Positions 10,337 to 20,550 are shown, numbered from the stretch's first letter. The stretch is DNA of 64,000 nt from JAEXOD01 sp963667875 (GCA_963667875.2 CAXXGC010000002.1:496001-560000); one strand, 5' to 3'. Program-made: numbers and translations. The notes: a model not told the origin generated them from the sequence alone.

Positions 10337-12156
10337 GTGCAACCATTGATATTTTAATAGTTGATGATTCAACTTCCGATTTAAAATTGCTTTCCTCTAT
10401 TTTAAATAATTCGGGGTTTAACATAAGGGCTGCCAACAGCAGTGAATTGGCTTTTAGGAGTATTGGTGCTAAATTGCCGGATTTAATAATACTTGATATT
10501 AAAATGCCCGGGATAGATGGCTTTGAAGTATGCAAAAGAATAAAATCCAATTATAAAACAAGCAATATTCCTATAATTTTTATAAGTGCAGCCCAAGATG
10601 CTGACTTAATTAAAACCGCATTTAACGTTGGCGGCATAGACTACATTAATAAACCATTTAATTCAATTGAGGTTCTTGCCCGGATAAATACACACCTAAC
10701 TTTGCAAAAAACATTTAGTGAAATGGAAGCGCATAACATTAAACTGAAAAACGAGATTATTGAGAGGAACCGGTTAGAAGAATTATTAAAAGTTTATCAG
10801 TTTGAACTTGAATTTAAAGTTAACGAAAGAACCCTGGAGTTAAAGAAAAAAAACGAACAGTTAGTAGCTGATTTAAATTATATTCAAAAAATTGAAAAAG
10901 CTTTTACTGATTCCGAACATAAATATAAAACTTTTTTTAATTCCTCCCCAACCGGAATTGGTATTGCCAATGAAAAGGGAATTGTTTTTGCAATGAATAA
11001 ATCTATGGAAACATTTTCGGGTTATAAAATTGAAGAAATGAATAACATTGGAGTTGATTCAATGTATTTCAATCCAAAAGAACGTGAAAATGTTATATCC
11101 ATTATAAAAAAACAAGGTAATCTTAGAAATTATGAAACCAAATTAGTAAAGAAATCGGGGGAAGTTTTTGATGCTTTATTAAATATTGATTTATTAGAAA
11201 TTAACAATGAAAAATTAATGTTTACTACTCTGCTTGATATTACTGATAAAAAATTGACTGAAAATGCGCTTGCTGAAAGTGAAATTAAATTACGTGCAAT
11301 TTTTGACACTTCTATTGATGCTATTGGAGTTTCACAAGCAGGTAAACATATTTTTGTTAATCCTGCTTATATTAATCTGTTTGGTTATTTAAGTTCCGCT
11401 GAAATATTAGAGAAAACTGTTCTTGATATTATTGCTCACAGTGAAAGAGAATATATATTAAATAATATTAACAAACGTGTCAATGCTGAACCTGCTCCAA
11501 CAAATTATGAAACCATTGGACTAAAAAAAGACGGTACCGAATTTCCGCTGGAAGTTAACGTTTCCTCATATACACATGCAGGTATTGTTTATACTGTTGT
11601 TATTTTAAGGGATATTAGGGAAAGAAAAGCTGCACAAATTGCACTTATGGAAAGCGAAAAGAAGTTTAAGCTAATGGTTAATGTATCGCCCGAGGCTATT
11701 ATTGTTCACTCCGGTGGTAAAATTTTATATGCTAATCCTTCAAGTGTTAAGTTAATTGAAGCTGATTCAGCCGATCAATTATTAAACACAATTGCAATTA
11801 ATTTTGTACATCCCGATTATAGGGCCGCCGCAATTAAACGAATCAAAAAAATGTATGAAACCGGAGAACCTTCCGAATTTAACCAGGAAAAATTTATTAC
11901 GTTTAAAAATAAGGTTATTGACGTAGAAGTAATTGGAATTCCGATAAGTTATTTAGGGCAGCCTGCTATTCAAACTATAATTAGGGATATATCCGAACGA
12001 AAAAAATACGAATCTGTTTTGCAAAGTAAAATTGAAGAACTGGAAAGGTTTAATAACGTTACAATTGACAGAGAATTAAAAATGATTGAATTAAAAAAAG
12101 AAGTAAATAATTTATTGCTTCAATTAAATAAAAACATAAAATACGAAATACACTAA
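10333..12156 (+). CDS. Response regulator: REC followed by three PAS domains, no kinase
   Basis: 607 aa. A receiver domain occupies residues 5-120 with acidic pair D11/D12, phosphoacceptor Asp55 (IILDIKMPGIDGFEVC) and the conserved Lys in YINKPFN. A coiled coil (about 130-180) joins it to three PAS domains (about 190-310, 315-435 and 440-560), each closing with the usual D-I-T/R-D/E-R-K signature. The protein ends in the coiled coil LERFNNVTIDRELKMIELKK, which normally leads into a histidine kinase core in Bacteroidota kinases, but here the protein stops. Start overlaps the upstream kinase by 4 nt and stop overlaps the CheR start by 1 nt (TAATG). Probably a phospho-relay scaffold that feeds the coupled CheR. 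Confidence 0.88.
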   Translation: MSATIDILIVDDSTSDLKLLSSILNNSGFNIRAANSSELAFRSIGAKLPDLIILDIKMPGIDGFEVCKRIKSNYKTSNIPIIFISAAQDADLIKTAFNVGGIDYINKPFNSIEVLARINTHLTLQKTFSEMEAHNIKLKNEIIERNRLEELLKVYQFELEFKVNERTLELKKKNEQLVADLNYIQKIEKAFTDSEHKYKTFFNSSPTGIGIANEKGIVFAMNKSMETFSGYKIEEMNNIGVDSMYFNPKERENVISIIKKQGNLRNYETKLVKKSGEVFDALLNIDLLEINNEKLMFTTLLDITDKKLTENALAESEIKLRAIFDTSIDAIGVSQAGKHIFVNPAYINLFGYLSSAEILEKTVLDIIAHSEREYILNNINKRVNAEPAPTNYETIGLKKDGTEFPLEVNVSSYTHAGIVYTVVILRDIRERKAAQIALMESEKKFKLMVNVSPEAIIVHSGGKILYANPSSVKLIEADSADQLLNTIAINFVHPDYRAAAIKRIKKMYETGEPSEFNQEKFITFKNKVIDVEVIGIPISYLGQPAIQTIIRDISERKKYESVLQSKIEELERFNNVTIDRELKMIELKKEVNNLLLQLNKNIKYEIH

Positions 12157-12980
12157 TGGGCGAATTTTACAACCATATTGTAACTTTTTACAAAGAAAAA
12201 TATCAAAAAGATATTTCTATATTTCAAAAAGTTTTTATTGAACTTACATTAAAAAGCCGAATGTCTGAAACGAAACAAACAACTATAAAAGATTATTTCA
12301 ATTTTCTTAATCATGAAAATAGAGAAGCTTTGTTTTTTTGTGACGCATTAAAAAACACATATACTGAATTTTTCAGAAATTCATTAACATTCGGTTTTTT
12401 AGAAAATATCCTTTTACCAAAAATGTTGAACAAAGAATACAATGGGAATAATGAATTGCGAATCTGGTCTGCCGGTTCTTCTTCCGGTGAGGAACCGTAT
12501 TCATTATTAATGTTATTTTACGATTACGTAAATACTCATTTGCTTCCTAATAAAATCAAGGTGTTTGCTACTGATAATTCGCTTGTTATGTTAGAGAAGG
12601 CAAAAAAGGGATTATTCAATAAAAATAGTGTCAAAAATCTAAAACTGGACTATATTAATAAGTTTTTTGATTTAAGCGAGGATAATTATCTAATAAAAGA
12701 ATCACTCAAAAGTAATATTAGTTTTTCGCAGTACGATTTATTAGAAAAAAATTCGGTTTCGCCTCCTGAAAGTATATATGGAGATTTTGATTTAATAATG
12801 TGCAGTAATTTAATGTTATATTATAATTGGGAAAATCAAAAAATTATTATTGATAAATTATATAACTCGTTACGAAAAAACAAATATTTGATTGTTGGTG
12901 AAGTTGAAATTGGCATTATAAAAAAATCGCAATTGTTTTATCAAGTTGCTGATTATATTCCAATATTTGAAAAAGCATAA
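12156..12980 (+). CDS. cheR: CheR-type protein methyltransferase
   Basis: 274 aa. It has a CheR-like N-terminal helical region, then TEFFRNSLTFGFLENILLP (the usual CheR TxFFRxxxxFxxL motif), the SAM loop IWSAGSSSGEEPYSLLML (canonical IWSAGCSSGEEPYS), FATDNSLVMLEKAKKGLF (the DIS...A..G.Y strand) and FDLIMCSNLMLYY (canonical FDLIFCRNVLIYF). CheR enzymes methylate glutamates of chemoreceptors; the receptors encoded at 1-4749 are plausible targets. The usual Cys of the SAM loop is Ser and the usual RN pair is SN, so it is a divergent member. It has no CheB partner in the window. The 1-nt overlap with the REC-PAS gene suggests paired production. Confidence 0.85.
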   Translation: MGEFYNHIVTFYKEKYQKDISIFQKVFIELTLKSRMSETKQTTIKDYFNFLNHENREALFFCDALKNTYTEFFRNSLTFGFLENILLPKMLNKEYNGNNELRIWSAGSSSGEEPYSLLMLFYDYVNTHLLPNKIKVFATDNSLVMLEKAKKGLFNKNSVKNLKLDYINKFFDLSEDNYLIKESLKSNISFSQYDLLEKNSVSPPESIYGDFDLIMCSNLMLYYNWENQKIIIDKLYNSLRKNKYLIVGEVEIGIIKKSQLFYQVADYIPIFEKA

Positions 12981-13006
12981 AATAAATTTAGTTATTCATT
13001 TGTTTC

Positions 13007-13022
13007 TTGGGTTTAAACCCAA
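13007..13022. repeat. Perfect 16-bp palindrome TTGGGTTTAAACCCAA
   Basis: TTGGGTTTAAACCCAA is self-complementary over all 16 bases and sits 26 bp after the cheR stop. A near copy (TTGGGTTTTAACCCAA) lies at 13135-13150, 128 bp on. It could help terminate the kinase-cheR operon but has no T-run, so it more likely belongs to the repeat family. Confidence 0.6.
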
Positions 13023-13134
13023 TCGGCTCCGTTGAAATTGGGGAATAATAGTGCTTTAACATATTTTTTTATAACAAATTGGCAGGTATTTAAGTAACCC
13101 CGGCTTTTAAGCTGGTGTTTGGAAAAAGAGAATA

Positions 13135-13150
13135 TTGGGTTTTAACCCAA
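13135..13150. repeat. Near-perfect palindrome TTGGGTTTTAACCCAA
   Basis: Second copy of the 13007 palindrome with one central change, which leaves 7-bp perfect arms around a two-base centre. Confidence 0.55.
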
Positions 13151-13539
13151 GTATAATAATAGTGGACGACATTTTAAATTAGCAGAAAACGTGTCATTTC
13201 CCAATTTTTAAACAGCCTGTTATATATGTGGTTATTTAATTTTTACGGGTTTGTTCTTTTATATTTATGTTTTTTGTAAGTTGGGGACGCATAAAACCTC
13301 GTCCGTGATTTAAGTTAGCTGACTAAGTTGTGCATTGCAATTAATGCAACGCTGTAATGGGTTGTATATAATGAATGTAATAAAAAAATATAATTTATAA
13401 AATAAATTTTGTCATTATTGATTAATGGAACTATACGGAAACCGAGATTATTCGAAATTAAAAAATTTAATTAAATTAAACAGTTAAACATAAACCAAAT
13501 ATTTTCGATAATATATTAATATAATACTTATGTGAGATC

Positions 13540-16080
13540 ATGAAAACAAATAATATAAATATTAGCACTAAATTAATTTTAGCTACAAGTTCAATGCTCT
13601 TTTTTATTTTTTTAATTGGAGCATTAGCATATATCCAATCCGAAAAATTATGGAAAGCAACGGATGATTTATATAATCATCCATTAGCGGTATCAAGGGC
13701 AACCCGCGACATTAATATTGAAATTTATTTTATCGAAAATAAACTTCAAATTCTTCAGCAGGAAGTACCGGACAACTTGGAAGTTCAAGAAAAGGAAAAA
13801 TCCATAACAAACAGCATAAACAAAATTAAAATAGCTTTTAATATAATATATGACCGTTATTTAGGTGAAAAATCCACTATTGATTCAGCTTTTTATGCAT
13901 TTAAGATGTGGGAAACTGAAGTTAATAAAATTTTATTATTAAAAAAGAATAATCATAATCTATTATTTAATACTGGACAAATTATACATAATTCTGTACT
14001 GCAGGATAAAGTGTTAAATAATATAAAAATTATGATTAATTTTGCCCAACAAAAATCTGACATCTTTTATTCAAATGCTAAAAGGGATAAGGAAATCATT
14101 TCGTTTTGGACCATTTTAATAATTTCTTTTTCTTTAATTAGTTCTTTTATAATAAGTTATTTTTTGGTAAGAAGTATAAAAAAACCGCTGGAAGAATTTT
14201 CATCTGTCGGTAATGAATATCAAAGAGGTAATTTTAGTACACGTTGCTCTTATAAGTCCACAAATGAATTTGGGAAAGTCGCTTCTTCATTTAATGAAAT
14301 GGCTGAAACAATTCAAAAGGAATTTATTATTAAAGAAGATGCTGTTCACATTGCTAATGTTTTATTTACTGAAAATGAACTTAAACCTTTCTGTTTGGTT
14401 TTGTTAAATACACTATTGGTTAAAACTAATTCACAATGTGCTGCAATTTATTTTTTGGATTCAGAAAAAATCCTTTTTGAAAATTATTTATCCATCGGGT
14501 TATCATTGGAAAATTTAAAATCATTTTCTGCAAATTCGTTGGAAGGTGAATTTGGACAAGTATTAACAACAAAAAAAATAAATCTTATTAAAGATATTCC
14601 CGCAGATACAGTTTACACATATTCAACCGTAACCGGTAAATTTAAACCAAAAGCAATAATTACAATACCTATTATTTACAATCAAGAAGTGATAGCAGTT
14701 ATCTCACTTGCAAGTTTAACGGAATACTCCCAGCTTTCCATTCAATTGCTTAATAATATTTACGCAACTATAACCGCTCGTATAAGCGGTGCTCTTGCAT
14801 TTCAAAGAATTCAAGATTATTCCGAAAAACTTGACAAACAAAATGCCGAACTTTCGGAAAAATCAAATGAACTATCTATGCAGTCCGAAGAACTAAAGGA
14901 ATACAATATTGAACTTGAGCTACAAAAAAGACAGCTCGATAAAGCTAATCAGTTGAAAAGTACTTTTTTATCTAATATGAGCCACGAACTTCGAACACCG
15001 CTTAATTCGGTAATTGCACTTTCAGGTTTATTGTTGCGGAAACTTAAAGGAACTGTTACGGAAGATGAAATTAGTTATATTAATATAATAGAAAAAAACG
15101 GGAAAAATCTGCTTGCCTTAATTAATGACCTTTTGGATATTTCAAGAATTGAAGCCGGCAAAGAAGAACTTTATTATTCTAGATTTTCCATCCGCGAAAT
15201 TATTGAATCACTTATTGCAACAATAAAGCCTATTGCAAATGAAAAAAATATTAGTTTAGATTATATTTTAGAGGGACCATCACCTATTATAATTAGTGAC
15301 AGTAACAAATGTTATCATATTTTGCAAAATGTTATTAGTAATGCGGTTAAGTTTACAGAAACCGGATCCGTAAATGTAAAAGTCAACAAAAATGATTCAA
15401 ATATTATTATTTCTGTAAAAGATACGGGAATTGGAATTAGTGAAGATAAAATTCCTTATATTTTTGATGAATTTAGACAAGGTGACGAACGAACATCCCG
15501 CAAATTTGGCGGTACCGGTTTAGGATTGGCAATAACAAAAAAATATTTGTCGTTGCTGCATGGGGAAATTGATGTAATTACCGAATTAGGAAAAGGAACA
15601 GAATTTATTATTTATTTACCTATTGAACCCAAAACCAATTACGAACTGAACGAAGAGATTAGATTTAATGAAGCTATAAAACTTGCCTCAAATGAATATT
15701 CCTTTAAGGAAAAATCTGTTTTAATAGTTGAAGATTCGGAACCAGTAATTATACAACTTAGTGATATTTTAACTAATAAAGGAATTAAAGTACGTGTTGC
15801 CCGAAATGGAAATGAAGCCTTATTTGAAGTAAAAGAGAGTACTCCTGATGCAATTATCCTCGATTTAATGATTCCGGAAATTGATGGTTTTGAAGTATTA
15901 TCCAATATTAGAAAATTATTTGGTGATGATAAACTACCGGTTTTGGTTTTAACAGCAAAACATATTACAAAAGATGAATTAAAATTCCTAAAAGGAAATA
16001 ACATTTATCAGTTGATTCAAAAAGGCGACATCAATAAAAGTGATTTATTAAAACATATTAAAAATATGCTTAATAATTAA
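13540..16080 (+). CDS. Hybrid histidine kinase: helical sensor, HAMP, GAF, HisKA, REC
   Basis: 846 aa. Membrane segment 1 (about 12-32), a four-helix-type periplasmic sensor of about 150 residues, membrane segment 2 (about 188-210), HAMP (about 210-262, IKKPLEEFSSVGNEYQRGNF), GAF (about 270-420), a long coiled coil (425-470), HisKA with His482 (SNMSHELRTPLNSVIALSG), ATPase domain (KDTGIGI, GTGLGLAITKKYL) and a C-terminal REC with LIVEDSE and phosphoacceptor Asp775 (IILDLMIPEIDGFEV). The usual REC lysine is present but in a changed setting (LIQKGD rather than KP), so the switch may be altered. The next gene's ATG is 15 bp past the stop, so the two hybrid kinases form an operon. Confidence 0.92.
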   Translation: MKTNNINISTKLILATSSMLFFIFLIGALAYIQSEKLWKATDDLYNHPLAVSRATRDINIEIYFIENKLQILQQEVPDNLEVQEKEKSITNSINKIKIAFNIIYDRYLGEKSTIDSAFYAFKMWETEVNKILLLKKNNHNLLFNTGQIIHNSVLQDKVLNNIKIMINFAQQKSDIFYSNAKRDKEIISFWTILIISFSLISSFIISYFLVRSIKKPLEEFSSVGNEYQRGNFSTRCSYKSTNEFGKVASSFNEMAETIQKEFIIKEDAVHIANVLFTENELKPFCLVLLNTLLVKTNSQCAAIYFLDSEKILFENYLSIGLSLENLKSFSANSLEGEFGQVLTTKKINLIKDIPADTVYTYSTVTGKFKPKAIITIPIIYNQEVIAVISLASLTEYSQLSIQLLNNIYATITARISGALAFQRIQDYSEKLDKQNAELSEKSNELSMQSEELKEYNIELELQKRQLDKANQLKSTFLSNMSHELRTPLNSVIALSGLLLRKLKGTVTEDEISYINIIEKNGKNLLALINDLLDISRIEAGKEELYYSRFSIREIIESLIATIKPIANEKNISLDYILEGPSPIIISDSNKCYHILQNVISNAVKFTETGSVNVKVNKNDSNIIISVKDTGIGISEDKIPYIFDEFRQGDERTSRKFGGTGLGLAITKKYLSLLHGEIDVITELGKGTEFIIYLPIEPKTNYELNEEIRFNEAIKLASNEYSFKEKSVLIVEDSEPVIIQLSDILTNKGIKVRVARNGNEALFEVKESTPDAIILDLMIPEIDGFEVLSNIRKLFGDDKLPVLVLTAKHITKDELKFLKGNNIYQLIQKGDINKSDLLKHIKNMLNN

Positions 16081-16095
16081 TTTGTGAAGGTTTAT

Positions 16096-19000
16096 ATGCA
16101 AAATAATACTATTAAAATTTTAGTTGTTGATGATAATAATGATAATCTTGTAGTACTTAAAGCTTTGTTAACGGAAGCATTTAACAATATCAAAATTTTT
16201 CTTGCTTTATCAGGTCAAGAAGCCCTAAAATTAGCATTATCGGAAGAACCGGATGTTATTATTTTAGATATAGTTATGCCCGAAATGGATGGTTTTGAAG
16301 TCTGTCAACAAATTAAATCCAATGAATCAACAAAATTTATTCCGGTTGTTTTTTTAACTGCTCATAACGATAAACATAGTAAAATTAAAGCATTGGAAAT
16401 TGGCGCTGATGCATTTTTATCCAAACCGGTTGACGAAGCAGAACTTACTGCGCAAGTTAAAGCAATGTTGCGGATTAAGAAATCGGAAGACATCAACAGA
16501 TCGGAAAAAGAGACTTTAAATAAATTAATTAAAGAACGAACTGCTGAATTGGAAAAAGAATTAACCGAAAAGAAAAACAAAGAAGACGAATTAAATCAGG
16601 TTGTAAGCAGATTAGAAAGAAGTAAATCGGCAACATTAAATATTTTAGAAGATTTACGAAACGAAATTGAAGAGAGACGGCTAGCAGAAGAAAAACTTAT
16701 TGAAAGTAAAAGACTCCTAAAGCTTACCGGCGAGATGGCTAAAATTGGCGGATGGGAATTTGATCCTATTACCTTAAAAGGAACTTGGAGTGAAGAAGTG
16801 GCAATAATTCACGATCTGGATCCTATGCAAGAAACAAATGTAGAAATTGGTGTAAGTTTTTATTCCGAAAAATCAAAAGAAGAACTTGAAAAAGCAATAA
16901 AAGATGCTATTGAACTAGGAAAATCATACGAACTTGAATTGGAATTAATATCTGCAAAAGGAATACACAAATGGGTAAAAACAATAGGTATTCCCCTAAT
17001 TGTAGATGGTAAAGTAGTTAAAATTCAAGGTACATTTCAAGATATAACGCAAAGGAAAAACACACAAGATGAATTACGTGAGAGCAACGAACAATTTAAG
17101 GCTGTTTCCGAGTATTCGCATAATGCAATTTGTATTTTAGACGAACAAGGGAAAATAATATGGGGAAATGATTCGTTATCGCAAACAAGTGGATATTCGA
17201 AGGAGCAATTATATCAAGCATCATCCTTCCTTCAGTTTTTAGCACCTGAATCAGTTGAATTTGTTGTGAACAATTTTGGAAAATATGTTAAAAACGAGGA
17301 ATATGAGCATCATTATCTTTTTAGTATTATCAGAGCTGATGGTGAAAAACGCCTTTTTGAAAAACACATGACCGATTATAAAGACAAATATGGAAACAGG
17401 CGGCTTGCTATTAGCATGCTTGATGTGTCCGATCAAAAAGCCGCCGAGGATGCATTAAAACTCAGCGAGGAAAAATTTAGAAGTTATGTGGAAAATGCTC
17501 CGGATGGGATTTTTATTACTAATGAATTTGGCCAATATGTTTTAGTAAATCAATCGTCATGTAAATTAACAGGTTATACGGCTGAAGAATTGCTGAGTAT
17601 GAGCGTAAAAGATGTAACGTATAGTGAGGATTTACAAATTGCACTTGAACATTTTAGAAATCTTGTTGAAAACGGAAAATCAATTGGATCTATGCGTTTT
17701 TGTAAAAAAGATGGTACTTTTGGTTATTGGAACATTGATGCTGTAAAATTAAATGAAAATCGTTTCCTTGGATTTACCCGCGATATTACAGAACAGGTAA
17801 AAGCTGAAGAAGCATTAAAGGAAAGTGAATTAATTTTTAGAACACTTGCCGAATTTGCTCCGGTTGGTATATTTAAAACTGACCTTAATGGTATAACAAC
17901 TTATGTTAACCCTAAGTGGTGTGAAATATCGCAATTAAATTACCAAGAAGCAATGGGTAATGGCTGGTTAAAAGCCGTTCATCCCGATGATAAAGAAGAT
18001 TTATTTATCAATTGGCAATTATCCGCAAAAGAACTTTTATCTTCAACAAGTGAATATAGATTTTTGCATAAAGACGGTACTGTTGCCTGGGTTTCAGGAA
18101 AAGCACAACTTCAGGTTGATGCAAAAGGGAATAAATATGGATATGTGGGCATTATTACTGATATTACCGATATTAAAAAAGCCGAAGAAGAACTGAGAAA
18201 ATCCGAGGTCCATTTTAGATCGGTTTGGGAAAGTTCGGGCAGCGGAATGCGTTTAACAAACGATAAGGGAATTTTTATTGATGTAAATAATGCCTTTTGT
18301 AAAATGGTTGGTAAAAAAAGAGAAGAATTAGTAGGCAACCCACTATCTGTTATTTACGCAGATGAAGTTAAAGATAGAATTGTAAATTCGGCTATATTAA
18401 GATTTATAAACCACAATATTGACGCTACTTTTGAAAAAGAACTAATACTGTGGAATGGTAATCATATTTATTTTGAAGTTGTTAACTCGTTTATTGAAAT
18501 TGAAGGAAAAGAACCATTATTGCTTGGTATTTTTACAGATATTTCGGATAGAAAAAAGGCTGAGGCAGAACTAAAAGAGAGTAATGAATTTAACAGCTAT
18601 TTATTGGAATCTATTCCATTTGGTATGGATATAGTTAATGCTAAAGGAGATGTTGTTTTTGGCAATACTAAATTTTTGGATATTTTTGGTCAAAATGCAA
18701 TTGGTAAAAAATGCTGGGAAATTTGCAATGGTAATAAACAACAATGTTTACAATGTCCTTTAAAAGCTCAAATTGTGGTGGGGACTACAAAAATTATTGA
18801 AAGATATGATGAATATAAAGATAGGATTTTTGAAATCAGTCATACCGGAATATTTTACAAAAGTCAAAAGGTTATCCTGGAAATATTTTATGATGTAACA
18901 GAAAAGAAAAAACTGATTGTTGATTTGACCAAGGCAAAAGATAAAGCGGAAGAAATGAGCCGATTAAAATCAAATTTCCTCGCAAATATGAATCACGAAT

Positions 19001-20100
19001 TACGTACTCCTCTTAATGGGATACTCGGATTTGCCGGTATTCTTACAGATGAATTGGGATCTGATTCTGAACATAAAGAAATGGCAAAATCAATACTGCA
19101 ATCCGGCAAACGTTTAAGCGACACTTTAAATTTACTTCTTGATCTTTCAAACATTGAAGCCGAAAAGCTTGAAATTTCTACGTCTTTGGTCAATCTTTCA
19201 AACACTGTAAAAAAAGTGTGCAATGTTTTTATAGAATCTGCAACGCATAAGAAATTGGAGTTGCGAACAATTATTAAAGATGAACATACATATGCAAAAC
19301 TTGATAAACAATATTTCCCTACTATTGTTTATAATCTTGTTGATAATGCTATTAAATATTGTGATCACGGTTTAATAACTGTGGAAGTTGGTATTGAAAG
19401 ATTAGGAACTTTTAATTCAGCTTATGTTAAAGTTACAGATACCGGTATTGGAATTCCAAAAGAAAAGTTAGAGATAATTTGGATGGCTTTCAGGCAAGTA
19501 AGCGAAGGATTAAATCGTTCTTTTGAAGGTACCGGTCTTGGTTTAACGATAGCAAAAAAAATAACCGAGTTGATGCATGGAACTATTTCGGTTGAAAGTG
19601 AAGTTGGACGGGGATCAATTTTTATTGTAAGATTTCCGGCCATATTGAATGATGAAAATATTGTTCATTCATCAGCAGAAATTAAAGAAGTAACCACCTT
19701 AAAAACCGCAATTAAACAAACAACATTGTTACCTTCAATTCTTTATGTTGAAGATGATCAAATTAATCAAAATGTGGTTAAAATATTTGTTAAAAATTTA
19801 TATTCAATAGATACTGCTGATAACGCGTCAATGGGATTATCAATGGTAAAACAAAAAAAATATGATGCTATTTTAATGGATATTAATCTAGGGCACGGAA
19901 TGAACGGAATTCAACTTACAAAAGAAATAAAATTACTGTCTGAATATATTGATATTCCCATTATTGCAGTAACCGCTTACACAATGGAATCGGATAAAAT
20001 TGAGTTTTTTGAAGCCGGCTGCACACATTATTTGGCAAAACCATTTTTACGTAAAGGTTTATTAGATATGCTTGAGAAAGCATTAAATATTAATCAATAA
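16096..20100 (+). CDS. Hybrid histidine kinase: REC, six PAS, HisKA-ATPase, REC
   Basis: 1334 aa from ATG 16096, preceded by GAAGG 6 bp upstream; a GTG at 16084 would add four residues. REC1 has D12/D13 and Asp58 (IILDIVMPEMDGFEVC). Six PAS domains follow (roughly 200-325, 330-445, 450-570, 575-700, 705-825, 830-945). The sixth contains a cysteine cluster, C-x3-C-x6-C-x2-C-P (CWEIC then CLQCP), also seen in some redox-type PAS proteins. HisKA carries His967 (LANMNHELRTPLNGIL), the ATPase has TDTGIGI and GTGLGLTIAKK, and REC2 at the C terminus has YVEDDQ, LMDINLG and LAKPF. No membrane segment, so it is cytoplasmic and must sense internal signals or receive phosphate through REC1, possibly from the upstream kinase. 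Confidence 0.93.
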   Translation: MQNNTIKILVVDDNNDNLVVLKALLTEAFNNIKIFLALSGQEALKLALSEEPDVIILDIVMPEMDGFEVCQQIKSNESTKFIPVVFLTAHNDKHSKIKALEIGADAFLSKPVDEAELTAQVKAMLRIKKSEDINRSEKETLNKLIKERTAELEKELTEKKNKEDELNQVVSRLERSKSATLNILEDLRNEIEERRLAEEKLIESKRLLKLTGEMAKIGGWEFDPITLKGTWSEEVAIIHDLDPMQETNVEIGVSFYSEKSKEELEKAIKDAIELGKSYELELELISAKGIHKWVKTIGIPLIVDGKVVKIQGTFQDITQRKNTQDELRESNEQFKAVSEYSHNAICILDEQGKIIWGNDSLSQTSGYSKEQLYQASSFLQFLAPESVEFVVNNFGKYVKNEEYEHHYLFSIIRADGEKRLFEKHMTDYKDKYGNRRLAISMLDVSDQKAAEDALKLSEEKFRSYVENAPDGIFITNEFGQYVLVNQSSCKLTGYTAEELLSMSVKDVTYSEDLQIALEHFRNLVENGKSIGSMRFCKKDGTFGYWNIDAVKLNENRFLGFTRDITEQVKAEEALKESELIFRTLAEFAPVGIFKTDLNGITTYVNPKWCEISQLNYQEAMGNGWLKAVHPDDKEDLFINWQLSAKELLSSTSEYRFLHKDGTVAWVSGKAQLQVDAKGNKYGYVGIITDITDIKKAEEELRKSEVHFRSVWESSGSGMRLTNDKGIFIDVNNAFCKMVGKKREELVGNPLSVIYADEVKDRIVNSAILRFINHNIDATFEKELILWNGNHIYFEVVNSFIEIEGKEPLLLGIFTDISDRKKAEAELKESNEFNSYLLESIPFGMDIVNAKGDVVFGNTKFLDIFGQNAIGKKCWEICNGNKQQCLQCPLKAQIVVGTTKIIERYDEYKDRIFEISHTGIFYKSQKVILEIFYDVTEKKKLIVDLTKAKDKAEEMSRLKSNFLANMNHELRTPLNGILGFAGILTDELGSDSEHKEMAKSILQSGKRLSDTLNLLLDLSNIEAEKLEISTSLVNLSNTVKKVCNVFIESATHKKLELRTIIKDEHTYAKLDKQYFPTIVYNLVDNAIKYCDHGLITVEVGIERLGTFNSAYVKVTDTGIGIPKEKLEIIWMAFRQVSEGLNRSFEGTGLGLTIAKKITELMHGTISVESEVGRGSIFIVRFPAILNDENIVHSSAEIKEVTTLKTAIKQTTLLPSILYVEDDQINQNVVKIFVKNLYSIDTADNASMGLSMVKQKKYDAILMDINLGHGMNGIQLTKEIKLLSEYIDIPIIAVTAYTMESDKIEFFEAGCTHYLAKPFLRKGLLDMLEKALNINQ

Positions 20101-20250
20101 ATTGATTTATATTTAGGTATTAAACGAGAAAAGATATTGGAAATGTTTTTATTCTTAAAATCCACGAGGATGACATAATAATATAACGCTGTAAACTTAA
20201 GGGAATGATTTTATATTTATTGTTTATGCAACCCCACTTTTGGGGGTTGA

Positions 20251-20318
20251 AACCGGTTTTAATGGTTCCGAGGTCTAATGATATGTAAGACTTTCAGCGT
20301 TATTACGCAATAAATTGA
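20251..20318 (+). repeat. Dispersed repeat, copy A
   Basis: 68 bp that match the reverse complement of 29761-29828 with 9 mismatches and no gap (about 87%). It begins AACCGGTTTTAATGG and includes GATATGTAAGACTTT and GCGTTATTACG. Weaker similarity continues upstream to the AACTTAAG near 20194. Confidence 0.8.
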
Positions 20319-20512
20319 TTTTCAGTATTTATATTTCTATTTGGATTAAAGGATTATATTAAAAAACCCCGAATGGTGTTTCATATCAGTAGCCTGAACG
20401 CTAAAAAAAACCACAACCCCGTAAGTGGGTAACATTGTAAAAATGAATAATAGATAATCCTTAAGTTGACAACATTGCATCCACCGGAGCAGTTCCCTAT
20501 TTGTAACAAATC

Positions 20513-20527
20513 AACTACGGAGTAGTT
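20513..20527. repeat. Stem-loop AACTA-CGGAG-TAGTT
   Basis: Five-base perfect stem around the loop CGGAG, followed by GCCTATTCTTTTAATCCC. The same loop with different but self-complementary stems occurs at 30168, 61544 and 61773. Confidence 0.7.
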
Positions 20528-20550
20528 GCCTATTCTTTTAATCCCAGCTG

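Larger units (their letters stand above)
12981..13539. other. Intergenic region with palindromes and repeat fragments
   Basis: 559 bp without a credible gene. It holds two related 16-bp (near-)palindromes, an imperfect hairpin around 13100-13117 (CCGGCTT...AAGCTGG) and the string AAATTGGGGAATAATAG at about 13036-13052, which recurs inverted near 35526-35544. The content matches the degenerate intergenic repeat text found elsewhere in this window. The promoter of the kinase at 13540 probably lies in the last 100 bp. Confidence 0.6.
20101..20550. other. Convergent intergenic region with dispersed repeats
   Basis: 450 bp between the ends of two convergent genes. It contains ACCCCCAAAAGTGGGG-like complementarity around 20230-20247, a 68-bp repeat shared with 29761-29828, a decayed CGGAG-loop element before CTATTTGTAAC (20485-20507), an intact CGGAG hairpin (20513-20527) and the block CCTATTCTTTTAATCCC (20529-20545), also seen near 61613 and 61842. 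No gene is supported. Confidence 0.7.

Noticed and set aside
16084..16095. GTG start for the large hybrid kinase
   Set aside because: The GTG overlaps the GAAGG that serves the ATG at 16096.
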